Assembly: GCA_030038435.1 (NCBI GenBank)
Contig: JASHOY010000427.1
Location: 1-33,321, forward strand
Origin: Acidobacteriaceae bacterium
GTDB lineage: Bacteria; Acidobacteriota; Terriglobia; Terriglobales; Acidobacteriaceae
DNA: 33,321 nucleotides
Reading direction: 5' to 3'
Each line of letters starts with the position of its first letter. Within the stretch, counting starts at the first letter, position 1. Position numbers and translations under genes: made by a program. Under the pieces are notes generated by a model. The model had not been told where the DNA came from, made no database searches, and saw only the letters and a program-made list of their open reading frames with translations. This document shows positions 7,456 through 15,671 of the stretch, one piece after another.

Positions 7456-9462
7456 TCAGCTTTGCGGGACGGTCTCAGGCGAAGCGCTTCGGGGTTGGTC
7501 CTCTGTGCAGGAGCTCAGGCGGTAGTTATTGCGCCCACACCGCTTGGCACGGTACATGGCAGCATCCACCATGTGAAGGAGTGTCTCTGCGGCCACGCAG
7601 TCGGGGCCGGATGATCCCACCCCGACGCTGACGGAAATAGCCAGCCGCACCCTGTCAACCGACATTGGTTCTCTCATCCGCTCGACGATCTTTGAGGCCA
7701 CCAGCTCCGCTTCCGAATCCAAGGTAAGATCTGGCAGCACCACCACAAATTCGTCGCCGCCGAGTCGTGCAACAGTATCGGTGGCGCGAACGGTGCTGGT
7801 CAGGCGAGCGGCAGTTTCCCGCAGAACCAGATCGCCAATCCGGTGCCCAAGACGATCGTTAATGTCCTTGAATCGATCGAGGTCGACCAGCAGGACGCCG
7901 ACAATGCCCCGCTCCCGAGCCGCATGTTTGAGCGCCATCTCCAGCCGGTCATTGAGGAGAAAGCGATTCGGCAAACCGGTAAGAACATCATGCTCGGAGA
8001 GATGGCGCAGGCGTTCCTGGTTTTGCCGAATGGCTTGGGTCTGCTCTTCAACTTTTCGCCGCAGGGTGATGCCCCAGGCAAAGGCGGAGAGCGCAAGCAA
8101 AGCGATTACGGCCAGCAGACCGATGACGCGTTCGCGGGTCCACCAGGATGGTTCCTTCAGGATAATCACGTCGCCGGGTGTCCGCAGCAGGACACGAACT
8201 GACCGTGGCTTTACCGCTCCGTATCCATCCCCGCTGGTCCGCGAATCCATCAGCACTTCGCAGATGCCGGTGAGGCGGAGAGTGCTGCCTTCTTTCCATC
8301 GCGCCGCCGTCGAATTGTAACTCAGGTCAGGCAGCACCGCGCTGTAAAGAGACGGACCTGCGCGTAAGTCAAGGGTCAACTCACCCGCGGCTCGATCCTG
8401 ACCGATGAGCTGGCCTTCCATCTGGACCAGTTCCTGATCACGCTCGGCCGCCAAGGCCTTTTCCACGGTGACCACAGCCACTTTCGGGGACGCGGCATGA
8501 TTCACGATACGGAAAGAAACGTTTTCAAGCGTCGGCTTTAAGTCTTTGATGGCGGGAAAACCCACCGCATCCACTGTATCTCCCACGCGCATCGCCCCGC
8601 GACTGTCGCTGACCATGCAAAGGCCGCGCGACTCTTCCTGGATGCACACAAGACGGCCGGGCCAGTAAAGCGTCACCACACCACGCAAATGCGAGTGATG
8701 CCGCAGGACGACGCCGGGCGTGAACCACAGCAACTGCGCTATGGGCGTGATGGGCGCGGCAAACGGGTCCGGGGGCGGCCACTCAACGATCCTGAGCTGA
8801 CGAATGGTAGGGAAAAGGAGACGGGCGCCCACCATCTGTCGAGTGGTATTGAAAACGGGCACCGCGTTCCCTCGTAAAGTCACCGTGGAGTCAATGAGCC
8901 GATCGTAATTGACGGCCGGCTCCAGAGGGCCTGTGGCCGGAATCATTCCTCCCACCGTGCCGATTTCAAATGTGACGTACCGGTTCTGCTTGTGGACTGC
9001 CTGGACAATGCCTTGAATCTCGATCCACTGTCCGTCCTCGCTCCCCGATAACAGTTCCGTCATGGTAGGCCGATGTGCCGTCGGCGGAAGACTTGTGCTC
9101 CCGATAATTCTGAGCCGCGGATTCAAGACCACCGGTGCATAATCCCCGGTTCCGGAGATACCTTCGATATCCAGGAGGATTCCAGCTTTGAGGGGAAGCA
9201 CCGTCCGGGAGGGAAGAGCCATGAAAATGCTTCCCGTGGCATCGTGCACAAACAGAGCTGCGTGACGGGGATCGAGATTGGCGTCATAGAACGTGACCAC
9301 CGCATGAAGATGAACAGGGTAACCCCTGGAAGCCTCGGCAAGGCTAATGTCATGAGCGGCACGACACGTGGAAAGAACACGTAAAGGCGGCGAACAATGA
9401 CCCGGACCATGAGCTGCGAATATCAGAGCCGCCGTCGTCGCTAAAAGACCCGTCCTACGCAT
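7456..9462 (-). CDS. Membrane diguanylate cyclase with large periplasmic N-terminal region
   Basis: A 668-residue protein. A signal peptide (MRRTGLLATTAALIFAAHG) is followed by ~400 exported residues with repeated beta-rich segments (for example VHLHAVVTFYDANLD...ALFVHDATGSIFMAL and HLRGVVTLYWPGRLVCIQEE). These resemble the OB-like sensor parts seen before signalling domains in acidobacteria; that resemblance is from memory. One membrane helix (446-465) leads into a short coiled coil and a GGDEF domain. The active site GGDEF is intact at 568-572, and an RxxD inhibitory site (RATD, 559-562) sits exactly five residues before it. It should therefore make c-di-GMP with product feedback. The ATG at 9462 gives the proper signal peptide; an in-frame GTG at 9513 is the alternative. 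No HAMP or EAL domain is seen. Confidence 0.9.
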   Translation of the reverse strand: MRRTGLLATTAALIFAAHGPGHCSPPLRVLSTCRAAHDISLAEASRGYPVHLHAVVTFYDANLDPRHAALFVHDATGSIFMALPSRTVLPLKAGILLDIEGISGTGDYAPVVLNPRLRIIGSTSLPPTAHRPTMTELLSGSEDGQWIEIQGIVQAVHKQNRYVTFEIGTVGGMIPATGPLEPAVNYDRLIDSTVTLRGNAVPVFNTTRQMVGARLLFPTIRQLRIVEWPPPDPFAAPITPIAQLLWFTPGVVLRHHSHLRGVVTLYWPGRLVCIQEESRGLCMVSDSRGAMRVGDTVDAVGFPAIKDLKPTLENVSFRIVNHAASPKVAVVTVEKALAAERDQELVQMEGQLIGQDRAAGELTLDLRAGPSLYSAVLPDLSYNSTAARWKEGSTLRLTGICEVLMDSRTSGDGYGAVKPRSVRVLLRTPGDVIILKEPSWWTRERVIGLLAVIALLALSAFAWGITLRRKVEEQTQAIRQNQERLRHLSEHDVLTGLPNRFLLNDRLEMALKHAARERGIVGVLLVDLDRFKDINDRLGHRIGDLVLRETAARLTSTVRATDTVARLGGDEFVVVLPDLTLDSEAELVASKIVERMREPMSVDRVRLAISVSVGVGSSGPDCVAAETLLHMVDAAMYRAKRCGRNNYRLSSCTEDQPRSASPETVPQS

Positions 9463-9728
9463 ACCAACCAGCCTCGACCCTCGTCCGTTTGAGGGATAGA
9501 CCTCATGCACCACTGCAGTCTGCCGTCAGGTTGCGGCAGAGCGCGGATCCGGTTTCGACTTGAATCAGCCTCCAGTACACCGTGTCATGCCGTCCTGGGA
9601 TCCGCTCCTTCAGGTTTTTATCGGTTGAACGGGGTTATTTCTTCAATCTTTTATCCGGCAGACGCCCGGAGGATAATCGCTCTTCCCATCCGAGAAGCGC
9701 TAGCGGCAAATAACGCAACCGGCAAGGA

Positions 9729-9967
9729 TGGGGCACCCGAGGCGCAATTGAAAACTGGCAGGCCTGGCGCGGCTCCCGCTCAACAACCCGGAACGGCCAC
9801 TGATATTGGGCGCGGCGAATCTGGCGCTCTATCGCGACATTGCCAAGATGGATCGAGGCCCCGGTTACCTGAACGGAGTCCTGTCGCTGCGGCTCAATTC
9901 GAGTTCGCCGGATTCAGAGCCGGCTCTGGTGATTAGCAACTCAGCCCGGCGGTGGACGCCGGGTTGA
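9729..9967 (+). pseudogene. Decayed protein-coding remnant, family not identified
   Basis: The 478-base gap between the cyclase and the transporter contains protein-like sequence with no start. One frame reads GLARLPLNNPERPLILGAANLALYRDIAKMDRGPGYLNG and then VLSLRLNSSSPDSEPA, ending at a TGA at 9965. Just upstream, a different frame reads AIENWQ before the join, as if one frameshift had occurred near 9760. The pattern recalls helical-repeat proteins, but I cannot name the family. It overlaps the end of the convergent transporter gene by 27 bases. Bases 9463-9728 show nothing else. Confidence 0.33.
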
Positions 9968-10927
9968 TTCTGCAATAAGGGGGCGCAGCGGATTCAGCTC
10001 GCTCCCTTCGAGCGGTTCCGCTGGAGCAAAAACGAGCCATCCTGCGCTGCCCGCCAGGAGAGCCATTCCGGCCCAGGCCCGTTCCGGTGGAGACGCAGGC
10101 TGCAGTGCCACTCCCACAAGAATCGTAAACAGGGGCGCGAGAAGGAAGCGCGCCGTCATGCGGGATGCGGCGAGGTGGCGCATCAGCCAAAACAGTAAGA
10201 ACAAGGCGGGAAGGTCGATCAGAAGTGGCGCCAGGAGATCTGACGGCAAAACGTTCCAGCGCCATGCGACCTGCGGCTTGGTCACACCCGCCACGGCAAA
10301 ACACACGGCGCTGGCAGCGCCTGCCTGCGCCGCCATGGGCAGGATGGAACCGACGGCAAAGGTGCGAGCGAGTTTCACCGCAAAGCAGTTGGTAACCGCA
10401 ATGCAAAGCGCCGCGGCGACCAGCGCGCACAGTGCTGCTCCTGCGCGGAATGAGCCGGGCACATCGAGTGGAAAGAGAAACAAAATGCCGGCGACCGCGC
10501 AGATGGAACTGGCCAGCGCGGCTTTTCCGCGCGCCGGAGGGCCGTCCTGCAAGTGAGGTTGCAGAACCACGGCGAAGACGGGTGTGAGTGAGAAGACCGC
10601 AACCCTGTCGAGCACGGAAACAGTCCCTTGCGCAAAGGACGCCAGCGCCGACGGAAGCACGAAGAGTCCCAAACCGACGCTGCCGCATGCCAATGCAAGG
10701 CGCCCGCGTGGGAACTTGAGGCCGCGGGCAACGGCGACGGACGCTGCCACGGCTGTGAACGCCGCGTAGAGCACTGCCTGGCGCAGCGAAGGTGACACCA
10801 TACCTCCGCCTGCATATGGGCGAAGGTCCGAACTCAACGAGGAGATGGTCCACAGCCCCGAAAGCAGCAACAGACCAAGGGCAGGAGGCAGGCCGGCCTG
10901 CGTGCGTGTGGCGCCGCGCAATTTCAT
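9941..10927 (-). CDS. DMT-superfamily (EamA-type) transporter
   Basis: A 328-residue polytopic membrane protein with about ten hydrophobic helices in two repeated halves (for example ALGLLLLSGLWTISSL, AVLYAAFTAVAASVAVARG, LASSICAVAGILFLFPLDV, LLIDLPALFLLFWLMRHL, AWAGMALLAGSAGWLVF). The layout matches the drug/metabolite transporter superfamily. The LASSICAVAGILFLF and MALLAGSAGWLVF segments sit where EamA repeats end. The substrate cannot be predicted. It begins with ATG without a strong ribosome binding site. The C-terminus runs ~25 hydrophilic residues past the last helix. Confidence 0.8.
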   Translation of the reverse strand: MKLRGATRTQAGLPPALGLLLLSGLWTISSLSSDLRPYAGGGMVSPSLRQAVLYAAFTAVAASVAVARGLKFPRGRLALACGSVGLGLFVLPSALASFAQGTVSVLDRVAVFSLTPVFAVVLQPHLQDGPPARGKAALASSICAVAGILFLFPLDVPGSFRAGAALCALVAAALCIAVTNCFAVKLARTFAVGSILPMAAQAGAASAVCFAVAGVTKPQVAWRWNVLPSDLLAPLLIDLPALFLLFWLMRHLAASRMTARFLLAPLFTILVGVALQPASPPERAWAGMALLAGSAGWLVFAPAEPLEGSELNPLRPLIAESTRRPPPG

Positions 10928-11134
10928 GGATTCGATGAAAACATAATCGGTGGTGTAACGTCCCCCTCAGAAACCGATGGTCGACCTAGCGCCGTCATGG
11001 AGGGCTGCTGCTTCGGAAGTCCAGAGCGAGGTTTGTCCCTCTCCGCCGGGGCGACCTGCTCTGCTCTTTCCCAGTTTCGGGCTCTTGCGAAAATTGAGCC
11101 GTCCTTGTCGATGTAGATCGACTTGCGAACAGGA

Positions 11135-11175
11135 CTCCTGCCGAAATCCGCTCTTCGAGCCGAAGCCGGCAGGAG
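11135..11175. repeat. 9-bp inverted repeat in the spacer after tRNA-Val
   Basis: CTCCTGCCG (11135-11143) pairs exactly with CGGCAGGAG (11167-11175) across a 23-base loop. It lies in the 315-base gap 10928-11242, downstream of tRNA-Val on the minus strand. There is no T-run, so a terminator is doubtful. Nothing else is supported in this gap. Confidence 0.3.
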
Positions 11176-11242
11176 ACCTGGATTCTCTGAGGAGGGCGCC
11201 ATGCGACTGACTCCAAGCGAATGCAGGAATCAGCTATTGGAA

Positions 11243-11319
11243 TGGTGGGCAGTGAGGGACTCGAACCCCCGACTTCCTGCTTGTAAGGCAGGCGCTCTAA
11301 CCAACTGAGCTAACCGCCC
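11243..11319 (-). tRNA. tRNA-Val (anticodon TAC), CCA encoded
   Basis: On the minus strand the sequence folds as a complete cloverleaf. The acceptor stem GGGCGGT pairs with ACTGCCC (one G-T wobble). The D arm is GCTC...GAGC, the anticodon arm CCTGC-CTTACAA-GCAGG and the T arm GGGGG-TTCGAGT-CCCTC (one wobble). The anticodon TAC (plus-strand GTA at 11283-11285) reads valine GUA/GUG codons. The discriminator A at 11246 is followed by genomically encoded CCA (11243-11245). Confidence 0.97.
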
Positions 11320-11404
11320 GCTCGGGCGACCGAGTGCCGTTTGAAAGGCAGCCTTGCACCATGATAACAGCGAGCTTAACGGCCCGGAAACCGGGCGCTA
11401 TTGA

Positions 11405-11410
11405 TAAACT
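11405..11410 (+). promoter_or_regulatory. -10-like hexamer for leaderless chbG-type gene
   Basis: TAAACT lies six bases before the GTG start at 11417, and the intervening bases carry no Shine-Dalgarno. The arrangement fits transcription starting at the start codon. Confidence 0.38.
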
Positions 11411-11416
11411 CAGCCG

Positions 11417-12292
11417 GTGGGTCGATTGATTGTAAATGCGGACGATTTCGGGCTGACAACAGGCGTAAACAGGGCCATTGCCGAACTGCATGCCGACGGG
11501 GTGTTGACCAGCGCGACACTGATGGCGCGCGCCCAGGCCGCGGATGAAGCAGTAAAGCGCGCGCTCGGCGTACCGGCTCTGGGCGTGGGCTGTCATGTGG
11601 TTCTGGTCGATGGTGAACCGGTGCTGCCGGCAAAGGAAATCCCCACCCTCGTCGATCCTCGGACCGAAGTTTTTTACCCCAAGCTAGGATCGTTTCTGCG
11701 GCGGTTATTTGCGGGACGGGTGCGAGCCCTGGAGATTGAAGCCGAGGCGAGGGCTCAAATGGAACTATTGCAACGCTACGGACTCCGCCTGACGCATTTT
11801 GATACACACAAACATACGCATATGTTTCCAGCCGTACTCAGGCCGCTGCTGCGGGCGGCGCGAGCGGCAGGCATCACAGCATTGCGAAATCCATTCGAGC
11901 CGATATGGGCGGTGCGCGCCACGCCGCGCGCGCCGCTGGTGCGCCGGGTTGAAGAGGGCTTGCTGCGACTTTTCGAGCCCACCCTGCGACGTATGATTGC
12001 CGCCGAGGGTTTCAAGACCACAGATGGAACGATTGCGGTGGTGGGGACCGGCTCGCTTGACGCTGACACGCTGCGATCGCTGCTTCGGCAGCTCCCCTCC
12101 GGGACCTGGGAGCTGGTCACCCATCCCGGCTACAACGATGCAGACCTGGGTCGAATCCGCACAAGACTGCGAGATTCGCGTGAGGTGGAAATGAAGGCTC
12201 TGCGTGCGATCAAGGAGTTCCCGCGAATCGAGCTGATTTCCTTTGCCTCTTTAAATGCTCCGGAGACAGCGCCAGCCGCAACTGGCTCGTAG
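11417..12292 (+). CDS. ChbG/HpnK family deacetylase (YdjC-like)
   Basis: A 291-residue carbohydrate deacetylase-like protein. The N-terminal RLIVNADDFGLTTGVNRAI carries the Asp pair that binds the metal. GCHVVLVDGEPV and THFDTHKHTHMFPAVL supply the histidines, and LVTHPGYND is the C-terminal motif of the YdjC/ChbG fold. Members remove acetyl groups from chito-oligosaccharides (ChbG) or act in hopanoid biosynthesis (HpnK). No hopanoid or chitin genes are nearby, so the substrate is open. The GTG start is followed immediately by family sequence. It is divergent from tRNA-Val. Confidence 0.87.
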   Translation: MGRLIVNADDFGLTTGVNRAIAELHADGVLTSATLMARAQAADEAVKRALGVPALGVGCHVVLVDGEPVLPAKEIPTLVDPRTEVFYPKLGSFLRRLFAGRVRALEIEAEARAQMELLQRYGLRLTHFDTHKHTHMFPAVLRPLLRAARAAGITALRNPFEPIWAVRATPRAPLVRRVEEGLLRLFEPTLRRMIAAEGFKTTDGTIAVVGTGSLDADTLRSLLRQLPSGTWELVTHPGYNDADLGRIRTRLRDSREVEMKALRAIKEFPRIELISFASLNAPETAPAATGS

Positions 12293-12376
12293 GGAATGCA
12301 CGTTCAACTGCGCTTTTAAAGAACCGGAGAGGCCATAGTTGGCCGCCAGGGCCGGATCGGTTCGAGCTGAAGCCTA

Positions 12377-13546
12377 TCATCCTCCGGTAGAGACGGAAGC
12401 TCGTCCAGCTTTACGGGGCGCGGCAGAGGCTCCATGATAGCCCTGCCAGACGTACTCCAGCGCTTCCGGCAAGGTCTGCAGGCGAACCGCGTGATCAACG
12501 TGCCCGGCGTTTTCGGCGAAGACGAATTGATAGTGATAGTGCTTGGCGGCCAGCACGCGGGCCATGCGCTCGTTAGCCACCACCCAGTCGTGCATGCCGT
12601 CGTGCATGCTATTGGGATTGAGCAGGTCGCGGTCGCCCACCTCCATCCAGATGCGAATGGGCTTGCGCGGGCTCTCCGGGATGAGGTGCTCGTGGAACTC
12701 CCATGCGCCATGAGGAGTGGCCGGGTTGTAAGGCCACTGCTGGTTGACGAAGGTTCCTGAATACGAAAGTACGCGGTGATAGAGATCAGGGCGGTACCAT
12801 GCCATTTCCAGGGCTGCCGCGCCGCCGGAGCTGCCGCCGGTAGTGGCGCGGCCATCCGGGTCATGGGTGAGGCGGACGCGGGCGTGTGTTTCGACACGCG
12901 GCAAAACCTCGGTCTCTACGAATTCGGCATAACGGCCGGACATGGTGTCGTACTCGAGGCCGCGCTCGCTGCCCTGCGCATCCTGACCGCCGTTGGCGAT
13001 AGAAATGCCTATCATGACGGGAATGCGGTGCTCGGCAATGAGAGCATCCAGAGCGGCAAAGAGCATCCAGTCGGGACCGTCGGCGCCGACGATGAAGGGC
13101 GCCGGCGTGCCCGGCTTGTACGCGGCGGGGACATAAACGGCAATCTCGCGCGTCCACGGAGCGGGGCGGCTGTTGGTGACGATCATCTTCGCCGGATCGT
13201 TGGGGTCGGCTGTGCCCACCACGTCAGGGATGCGGGCGATGCCGGGATAGATCTTGCTTTCGGCTGAAGTCATGGTGAAGACGATGACTCTGCCATGAGC
13301 GAACTGCGGGACCTGGCCCCTGGGATGGGGCTGCGCAGCGAAAGCGGCCAGTTGTGGCGCCGGCTGGTGCGTGGGACCGAGAATGTAGTTGCCATCGGCC
13401 TCAGGCGGCGGGACCTCGCCGTCCGGGAGTTCCGTAGCCTTGACGAAGCCGGGACTGTGGGGATTGCGCGTGGGCGGGGTGGGACGCCTGGTGTGCGCGG
13501 TAGGAGCTTGTGCGGCCGCCGAGCTCTGAGCAGCGAGCAAAAACAT
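12377..13546 (-). CDS. Secreted alpha/beta hydrolase, putative esterase (Fes/esterase D type)
   Basis: 389 residues from the ATG. The N-terminus is hydrophobic (MFLLAAQSSAAAQA) and looks like the end of a signal peptide. A proline-rich linker follows, then an esterase domain: YVPAAYKPGTPAPFIVGADGPDW, the nucleophile elbow GGSSGG (237-242, Ser240), the acidic residue in MEVGDRDLLN and the His in ENAGHVDH. This is the layout of the putative esterase family related to enterochelin esterase. The signal peptide is short from this ATG. Thirty bases upstream an in-frame CTG (13576) has GGAGG six bases before it and would give a full signal peptide (QTRCAIPLLMFLLAAQ...), so the true start may be there. 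Substrate unknown. Confidence 0.84.
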   Translation of the reverse strand: MFLLAAQSSAAAQAPTAHTRRPTPPTRNPHSPGFVKATELPDGEVPPPEADGNYILGPTHQPAPQLAAFAAQPHPRGQVPQFAHGRVIVFTMTSAESKIYPGIARIPDVVGTADPNDPAKMIVTNSRPAPWTREIAVYVPAAYKPGTPAPFIVGADGPDWMLFAALDALIAEHRIPVMIGISIANGGQDAQGSERGLEYDTMSGRYAEFVETEVLPRVETHARVRLTHDPDGRATTGGSSGGAAALEMAWYRPDLYHRVLSYSGTFVNQQWPYNPATPHGAWEFHEHLIPESPRKPIRIWMEVGDRDLLNPNSMHDGMHDWVVANERMARVLAAKHYHYQFVFAENAGHVDHAVRLQTLPEALEYVWQGYHGASAAPRKAGRASVSTGG

Positions 13547-13757
13547 CAGGAGTGGAATTGCGCAGCGGGTTTGCAGAGCGGTCCTCCGGGAACGAAAATC
13601 GGGATGGCGGAATTGTAACGGGTCAGGGCAACACCAGATCCACGCATTATGAGCCCTCGTCGTCGGCTCCGCTGAAGCTTCAAGGCGCGCCAGCCCGATC
13701 TCGATGGCCCGTTTGGTATCGCCAGTCCTCCTGACCTTTGCCGATGGTTCAAGCTGG

Positions 13758-14690
13758 TTAGCTCCGCGGCATGTCGCGGTGCACAGCCTTTACCTGGTAG
13801 CCGGCGCGCTTGAACTTGGCGGCCATTTCTTCCGCGAGCATTACACTGCGGTGCTGGCCGCCGGTGCATCCGAAGGCAACCGTCAGGTAGCTCTTCCCTT
13901 CCTTCACGTAATGGGGCAGCAGGTAGAGCATGAGCTTGGTTACGCGGCTCAGGAATTCGCGGGTCTGCGGGAACTTGCGCACAAAAGCGGCCACTTTGGG
14001 ATCGAGGCCGGTTTTGCGGCGAAACTCGGGGATGAAATGGGGATTGGGCAAGAAGCGCACGTCAAAGACGATGTCGGCGTCGAGCGGCACCCCGTTTTTG
14101 AAACCGAAGCTCAGGCAGGTGATGAGCATGCTCTGGGTTTCGTCGTCATGGCCGAAACGCGCCTGAATATGGGCGCGTAACTCGTGGACGTTAAAGGTTG
14201 AAGTGTCGATGAGCGTGTCCGCGACATTACGAATGGGATCGAGCAACTGGCGTTCTTCGGCGATGGAACGCCACATGGTATCGGCCTTGCCGAGTGGATG
14301 AGGCCGGCGCGTCTCTGAATAACGCTGAACGAGGATGGCATCCTGGGCATCGAGAAACACAACCCGCGTGGGCAAGCGCTTGAGCACGCTCTTGAGAATC
14401 TCCGGCAGACGATCCAGCGTGGGACCCTCGCGCACGTCCACCACCACGGCCGCGCGTTCGACTTCCGCCGATTTGCTGACCAGGGCAGCAAAGTCTTCCA
14501 TCAGCTCCAGGGGAAGATTGTCGACGGAGTGAAAGCCGAGATCTTCAAATGCCTTCAGGGCCGAGGCCTTGCCCGAACCGGAAATTCCGGTCAGCACTAC
14601 CAGTTCCTTGGCCGGAGGAGCGGAAGACCTTCGGTTTTTTTCGGATACTCCTGCACGGCCGGTCCGGCCGCTCCGTCTGGACGGCGTCAT
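13758..14690 (-). CDS. rapZ: RNase adapter protein RapZ (YvcJ-type nucleotide-binding protein)
   Basis: A 310-residue P-loop protein. Walker A is GISGSGKA (35-42), in LTGISGSGKASALKAFEDLGFHSVDNLPLELM, the family hallmark. VVFLDAQDAILVQRYSETRRPHPL and the C-terminal domain with VAFGCTGGQHRSVMLAEEMA also match. In enterobacteria RapZ binds GlmZ RNA and controls GlmS; in Bacillus YvcJ is linked to competence. Here only the conserved nucleotide- and effector-binding role can be assumed. The first ~28 residues are basic and variable. It follows hpf on the same strand, as in many bacterial hpf-rapZ clusters, but ptsN and rpoN are not adjacent. TAGGAT sits six bases before the ATG. Confidence 0.95.
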   Translation of the reverse strand: MTPSRRSGRTGRAGVSEKNRRSSAPPAKELVVLTGISGSGKASALKAFEDLGFHSVDNLPLELMEDFAALVSKSAEVERAAVVVDVREGPTLDRLPEILKSVLKRLPTRVVFLDAQDAILVQRYSETRRPHPLGKADTMWRSIAEERQLLDPIRNVADTLIDTSTFNVHELRAHIQARFGHDDETQSMLITCLSFGFKNGVPLDADIVFDVRFLPNPHFIPEFRRKTGLDPKVAAFVRKFPQTREFLSRVTKLMLYLLPHYVKEGKSYLTVAFGCTGGQHRSVMLAEEMAAKFKRAGYQVKAVHRDMPRS

Positions 14691-14696
14691 GCGCTC

Positions 14697-14702
14697 ATCC
14701 TA
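14697..14702 (-). promoter_or_regulatory. -10-like hexamer just before rapZ
   Basis: TAGGAT on the minus strand ends six bases before the rapZ ATG, the spacing of a leaderless transcript. The AGGA within it could instead act as a weak ribosome binding site, so the call is tentative. Confidence 0.3.
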
Positions 14703-14811
14703 CACTGAAAGCGCGTTGGCGCGCGCGTGCCCTGACCGGTCATCCAGGCAGCCTTTTGCCGGCCGCGCATTCCTTCGGGATCAAAGTCGCCGTGCCCGCC
14801 AGGCATAGGGA

Positions 14812-15447
14812 TTAAGGAATCTCCACCAGTTCCATCTGGCCGTCGCGGCGCCGGTGCAAGACGTACAAATCCCCGCTTGCGGTGCGGAAGATCAGCAGGT
14901 CGCGGTCGCGGAACTCGGCGTCCTTAACCGCCTCTTCGATGGTCATGGGCCGCATCGCGAAGGCGTCGCCATTTCTCACAATGTGCGGCTCTACCACTGT
15001 GGTATGCGCCGGGAACGAATGAACAGCGATGGAGATGCGCGGCTTGGTGCCGTTGCTCGAATGCTCGGGAACGGCTGAGGGCTCCTCGGGAACGGCGGCG
15101 CGCGCCTTGGGACGACCCAGCGGGGGTGCACTCATTACTTTTTCCGCAATGGGAAGACGCTTGCTTACGATCTTGCGATCCCGATAGCGGCGCGCCTGGG
15201 CTTCGGCGTGAGAGAGCGCCTGCCGAAGCGCAGCATCGGGCTTGGGGGCTTTACCCTCGGCCGCAAACTGCTGAGCGCGGCCCTTTACCGTCAACTCGAC
15301 GATGTGTAAGTGGCGCTCGGCGTCAAAGACTACGCTTACCCGCGCGGTCCTGCCCAGAATGCGCCCGATTCGTTCCATTCCTTCTTCCGCCTGCTTGCGC
15401 AGCGCCTTGGTGATTTTTCCTTGCCTGGAGGTAAACTCCATATCCAT
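14812..15447 (-). CDS. hpf: Long-form ribosome hibernation-promoting factor (HPF/RaiA)
   Basis: A 211-residue long HPF that dimerises 70S ribosomes into inactive 100S particles. The N-terminal S30AE domain (MDMEFTSRQGKITKALRKQAEEGMERIG...HIVELTVKGRAQQFAAEGKAPKPDAALRQALSHAEAQARRYRDRKI) covers ~1-105. A variable linker follows. The C-terminal dimerisation domain (MTIEEAVKDAEFRDRDLLIFRTASGDLYVLHRRRDGQMELVEI) ends the protein. The start chosen is the ATG six bases after GGAGG; an ATG two codons upstream abuts that site and is less likely. In the family, binding blocks the mRNA channel in stationary phase. rapZ follows after 121 bases. Confidence 0.95.
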   Translation of the reverse strand: MDMEFTSRQGKITKALRKQAEEGMERIGRILGRTARVSVVFDAERHLHIVELTVKGRAQQFAAEGKAPKPDAALRQALSHAEAQARRYRDRKIVSKRLPIAEKVMSAPPLGRPKARAAVPEEPSAVPEHSSNGTKPRISIAVHSFPAHTTVVEPHIVRNGDAFAMRPMTIEEAVKDAEFRDRDLLIFRTASGDLYVLHRRRDGQMELVEIP

Positions 15448-15671
15448 GGTCATCCTCCGTGCGTAATTTTGGCTCTGCATCGCTACCCTTAAAGCCCAGG
15501 AGCGGCCGTCCCTTTCCGTTCGGCCCGAGTCGCCTCTGAGCTCAACCGATCACCCGGCCGCCGGCCTCTATACCGGTCATCCAAAATTCTCCGGGTTGGT
15601 GGAGCACAGTATATGCCAAGCCGGAGTTAATTGCAGCTCTCAGCTATCCGCTAACCGCTTTCTGCCGCTCT

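Noticed and set aside
9505..9936. 143-residue plus-strand frame in the cyclase-transporter gap
   Set aside because: The protein-like signal in this region is in the other two frames; this one is low-complexity.
10924..11202. 92-residue minus-strand frame between tRNA-Val and the transporter
   Set aside because: It overlaps the transporter start, has no ribosome binding site and no recognisable pattern.
12316..12897. Alternative frame at the esterase end with an acidic tail (LDELPSLPEDDRLQLEPIRP), suggesting a late frameshift
   Set aside because: The conserved esterase sequence ends normally in the main frame; the tail alone is not enough evidence.
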